Positions 6,115 to 7,799 of a stretch of 7,799 nt of DNA are shown here, one piece after another; position 1 is the stretch's first letter, and every line of letters starts with the position of its first letter. Source of the stretch: Planctomycetaceae bacterium TMED10 (GTDB lineage: Bacteria > Planctomycetota > Planctomycetia > Pirellulales > UBA7805); contig NHBP01000085.1 of the NCBI GenBank assembly GCA_002168195.1, positions 1 through 7,799 of the forward strand. Reading direction: 5' to 3'. The position numbers were made by a program, and so were the translations under genes. The notes under the pieces are model-generated. The model was given only the letters and a program-made list of their open reading frames with translations. It was not told the origin of the DNA and searched no databases.

Positions 6115-7626
6115 ATGCAGGTCACTGAACAAGCCATTCGTGATGTTGTCGGTCAAGTTCTTGCTCAAATGGCATCGCCCTCAGCGGCAACGCCCACGGG
6201 CGCATCTGCGGCGAAAGATTGCGCATGTCCGGGAAAATCGGGGCAGTCCTGTCCGTGTGACGACAAAAAGGCAGAAGGTGCATACACGGGCCGTTACGGG
6301 CTGTTTACGGATGTCGATGAAGCGGTTGCCGCCGCGACACATGCGTTCGAGCAGTTGTCGATGCACACGATCGAAGACCGAAAGCGAATTATTGATCACA
6401 TTCGCAGAATTTCTATTGCGCAATGTGAAGAACTCGGCACTATGGAAATGCGCGAAACGAAAATCGGGCGGTTGGAGCACAAGATAGAAAAATTGAAGAC
6501 ACTTGGTGAAAAGACACCCGGCGTCGAATTTTTATCGAGCCAGATTTTTAGCGGAGATCATGGGTTGGCTGTTATCGAGCATGCCCCCTTCGGTGTGATC
6601 GGTGCGATTACTCCCGTGACGCACTCCCTGCCGACAATTACCGGGAACGCCGTGAGTATGATCGCGGGCGGAAATACATTGGTTGTGAACCCGCATCCGA
6701 GTGGTCGCAAGGTGGCAGCCGAAGGTGTGAAGCGATTCAATCGGGCCATCTATGAAGATATCGGAATCGATAACCTGATTTGCGTGATTACCGAGCCGAC
6801 ACTCGAAAGCGCTGACGCAATTTTTACTCACAAAGGCGTCAAGCTAATCTGTGTGACAGGTGGTCCTGCGGTTGCCAGAGCAGCGCTCAACAGTGGCAAA
6901 AGAGCGATTGTTGCGGGGCCTGGAAATCCACCCGTTGTTGTGGACGAGACGGCGGATCTGCCCCGAGCCGCAAATGCCATGATTGCGGGAGCGTCTTACG
7001 ACAATAACCTACTCTGTATCGCAGAAAAGGAAGTCTTTGCGGTCGACTCGATTTTTGATTTGCTGCTTGATGCAATGGAAAAAGCGGGTGCCGTGCGATT
7101 AACGGAGAACGAAATTAACCAGCTTACTGCTCGAGCGATTCAAACAGTGGGTGAAGGAAATGATAGACATGATGTTCCCGCGAAGGAATTTTTGGGACAG
7201 GATGCCGCTGTTTTAGCCCGTGCGATCGGGAAACAGGTTTCCGCCGATACCCCCCTGCTTTTCGGTGAAGTGGATGAAAGCAATCCCTTTGTGCCCGTGG
7301 AGCAAATGATGCCCTTTCTTCCATTTGTGCGATGTCGTAATGCGGAGGAGGCCATTGCCAAGGCTCAGCAATATGAACACGGATTTAGGCATACGGCCAT
7401 CATTCACTCAAACAACGTGCGGAATATGACACGTATGGGCAGAGTGATGGATACGACGCTGTTTGTAAAAAATGGACCATGTATGTCGGCCCTCGGATTG
7501 GGAGGCGAAGGATACCTGTCTTTTTCGATTGCAACGCCGACCGGAGAAGGTGTGACCTCACCGCTTACTTTTACGCGGGAGCGTCGGTGTTCGCTGATCG
7601 ACGATCTTTGCATTCTGGGTAAATAA
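6115..7626 (+). CDS. CoA-acylating aldehyde dehydrogenase, encapsulated (PduP/EutE-like)
   Basis: Signature enzyme of the compartment: oxidises an aldehyde with NAD+ and CoA to an acyl-CoA; lactaldehyde is the substrate in the PVM model. The 503 residues begin with an amphipathic helix, [17 protein letters not shown] (3-19), typical of an encapsulation peptide, then an Ala/Pro/Ser-rich linker with a CxC-x7-CxC motif (Cys36, 38, 46, 48), then the dehydrogenase domain from about 62. The active cysteine is Cys301 in [13 protein letters not shown]. Other family blocks are [17 protein letters not shown] (159-175), [11 protein letters not shown] (187-197), [20 protein letters not shown] (247-266) and [11 protein letters not shown] (267-277). 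The end, [14 protein letters not shown], is normal for PduP-like enzymes. A good ribosome site, GAGGAAA, lies 8 bases before the start. Length fits PduP-type enzymes plus the extension. An acetaldehyde or propionaldehyde substrate is not excluded. Confidence 0.96.
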   Translation: MQVTEQAIRDVVGQVLAQMASPSAATPTGASAAKDCACPGKSGQSCPCDDKKAEGAYTGRYGLFTDVDEAVAAATHAFEQLSMHTIEDRKRIIDHIRRISIAQCEELGTMEMRETKIGRLEHKIEKLKTLGEKTPGVEFLSSQIFSGDHGLAVIEHAPFGVIGAITPVTHSLPTITGNAVSMIAGGNTLVVNPHPSGRKVAAEGVKRFNRAIYEDIGIDNLICVITEPTLESADAIFTHKGVKLICVTGGPAVARAALNSGKRAIVAGPGNPPVVVDETADLPRAANAMIAGASYDNNLLCIAEKEVFAVDSIFDLLLDAMEKAGAVRLTENEINQLTARAIQTVGEGNDRHDVPAKEFLGQDAAVLARAIGKQVSADTPLLFGEVDESNPFVPVEQMMPFLPFVRCRNAEEAIAKAQQYEHGFRHTAIIHSNNVRNMTRMGRVMDTTLFVKNGPCMSALGLGGEGYLSFSIATPTGEGVTSPLTFTRERRCSLIDDLCILGK

Positions 7627-7630
7627 GGAG
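7625..7630 (+). promoter_or_regulatory. Ribosome binding site overlapping the preceding stop codon
   Basis: AAGGAG begins within the TAA stop (7624-7626) of the aldehyde dehydrogenase gene and lies 8 bases before the ATG of the second BMC-P gene. It fixes that start and implies that terminating ribosomes pass straight over the site, so the two genes are probably translated together. Confidence 0.75.
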
Positions 7631-7638
7631 TTTATTGC

Positions 7639-7799
7639 ATGCAGTTCGGTCGCGTTTTAGGAGCAGCAACTGCGACAGTCAAGCATTCCTCTTTGGAGGG
7701 TTGGCGATTGCTGGTGGTGCGACTGCTGATGCGAGATGGTGTATCGGCCGATGGAGATCCGGTTCTTGTGATCGATGCCCACGGAGCTGCCCCAGGATC
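7639..7799 (+). CDS. BMC-P shell vertex protein (EutN/CcmL family), second copy, 3' partial
   Basis: Fifty-three codons are visible before the window ends; the rest lies downstream. The start, MQFGRVLGAATATVKHSSLEGWRLLVV, is the planctomycete form of the EutN/CcmL N-terminus, where TVKHPSLEGWKLL is common. It continues with DGDPVLVIDAHGAAPG, in which AHGAAPG takes the place of the GAGxGD turn of the family. It is a clear paralogue of the first BMC-P but belongs to another subgroup, since the TATVKHSSLEGW block is absent there. PVM-type loci usually carry several BMC-P genes, so the shell vertices may be mixed or alternative. The start is set by AAGGAG 8 bases upstream. Confidence 0.93.
   Translation, partial: MQFGRVLGAATATVKHSSLEGWRLLVVRLLMRDGVSADGDPVLVIDAHGAAPG

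Noticed and set aside
2349..7799. Carboxysome, with the nearby SulP as its bicarbonate importer
   Set aside because: No RuBisCO, carbonic anhydrase or Ccm/Cso scaffold genes are present; PduL, acyl kinase and a CoA-acylating aldehyde dehydrogenase mark a catabolic compartment. The SulP gene is divergently oriented and next to a PEP-CTERM gene.

Overview
The window reads as a piece of a planctomycete chromosome carrying the 5' part of a bacterial microcompartment (BMC) operon. The inference rests on the gene set and order: DeoR regulator, PduL, two BMC-H, acetate-kinase-like protein, BMC-P, CoA-acylating aldehyde dehydrogenase, second BMC-P. This matches the Planctomycetes-Verrucomicrobia (PVM) BMC type, known from Planctopirus limnophila for aerobic breakdown of fucose and rhamnose through lactaldehyde. 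A PEP-CTERM protein tail and a planctomycete-like SulP transporter on the left flank agree with this. Genus cannot be fixed from the sequence.

Layout. Bases 1-111 (+) are the end of a PEP-CTERM surface or secreted protein. Bases 108-2105 (-) encode a SulP-family anion permease with a long hydrophilic insert; its stop codon overlaps the PEP-CTERM stop on the opposite strand. Bases 2106-2348 are a divergent, AT-rich regulatory region with a 15-bp near-repeat at a 20-bp period, one copy of which is palindromic. From 2349 everything is on the + strand with short gaps or overlaps: deoR-type regulator (2349-3137), pduL (3137-3850), BMC-H (3890-4177), BMC-H (4227-4496), ackA-like kinase (4535-5746), BMC-P (5746-6057), aldehyde dehydrogenase (6115-7626) and the start of a second BMC-P (7639 to the window end). 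Two junctions are TGATG stop/start overlaps. No RNA gene, IS element, CRISPR array or convincing terminator was seen.

How the genes work together (known for the family, applied here by inference): BMC-H hexamers form the facets and BMC-P pentamers cap the vertices of a protein shell. Inside, the aldehyde dehydrogenase turns an aldehyde (lactaldehyde in the PVM model) into an acyl-CoA. PduL swaps CoA for phosphate, recycling CoA, and the kinase makes ATP and the free acid from the acyl phosphate. Both core enzymes carry N-terminal amphipathic helices of the encapsulation-peptide kind. The kinase has several substitutions at positions that are near-invariant in acetate kinases, and the dehydrogenase has an unusual CxC-x7-CxC linker. 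The sugar-phosphate aldolase and other PVM genes would be expected downstream, outside the window.
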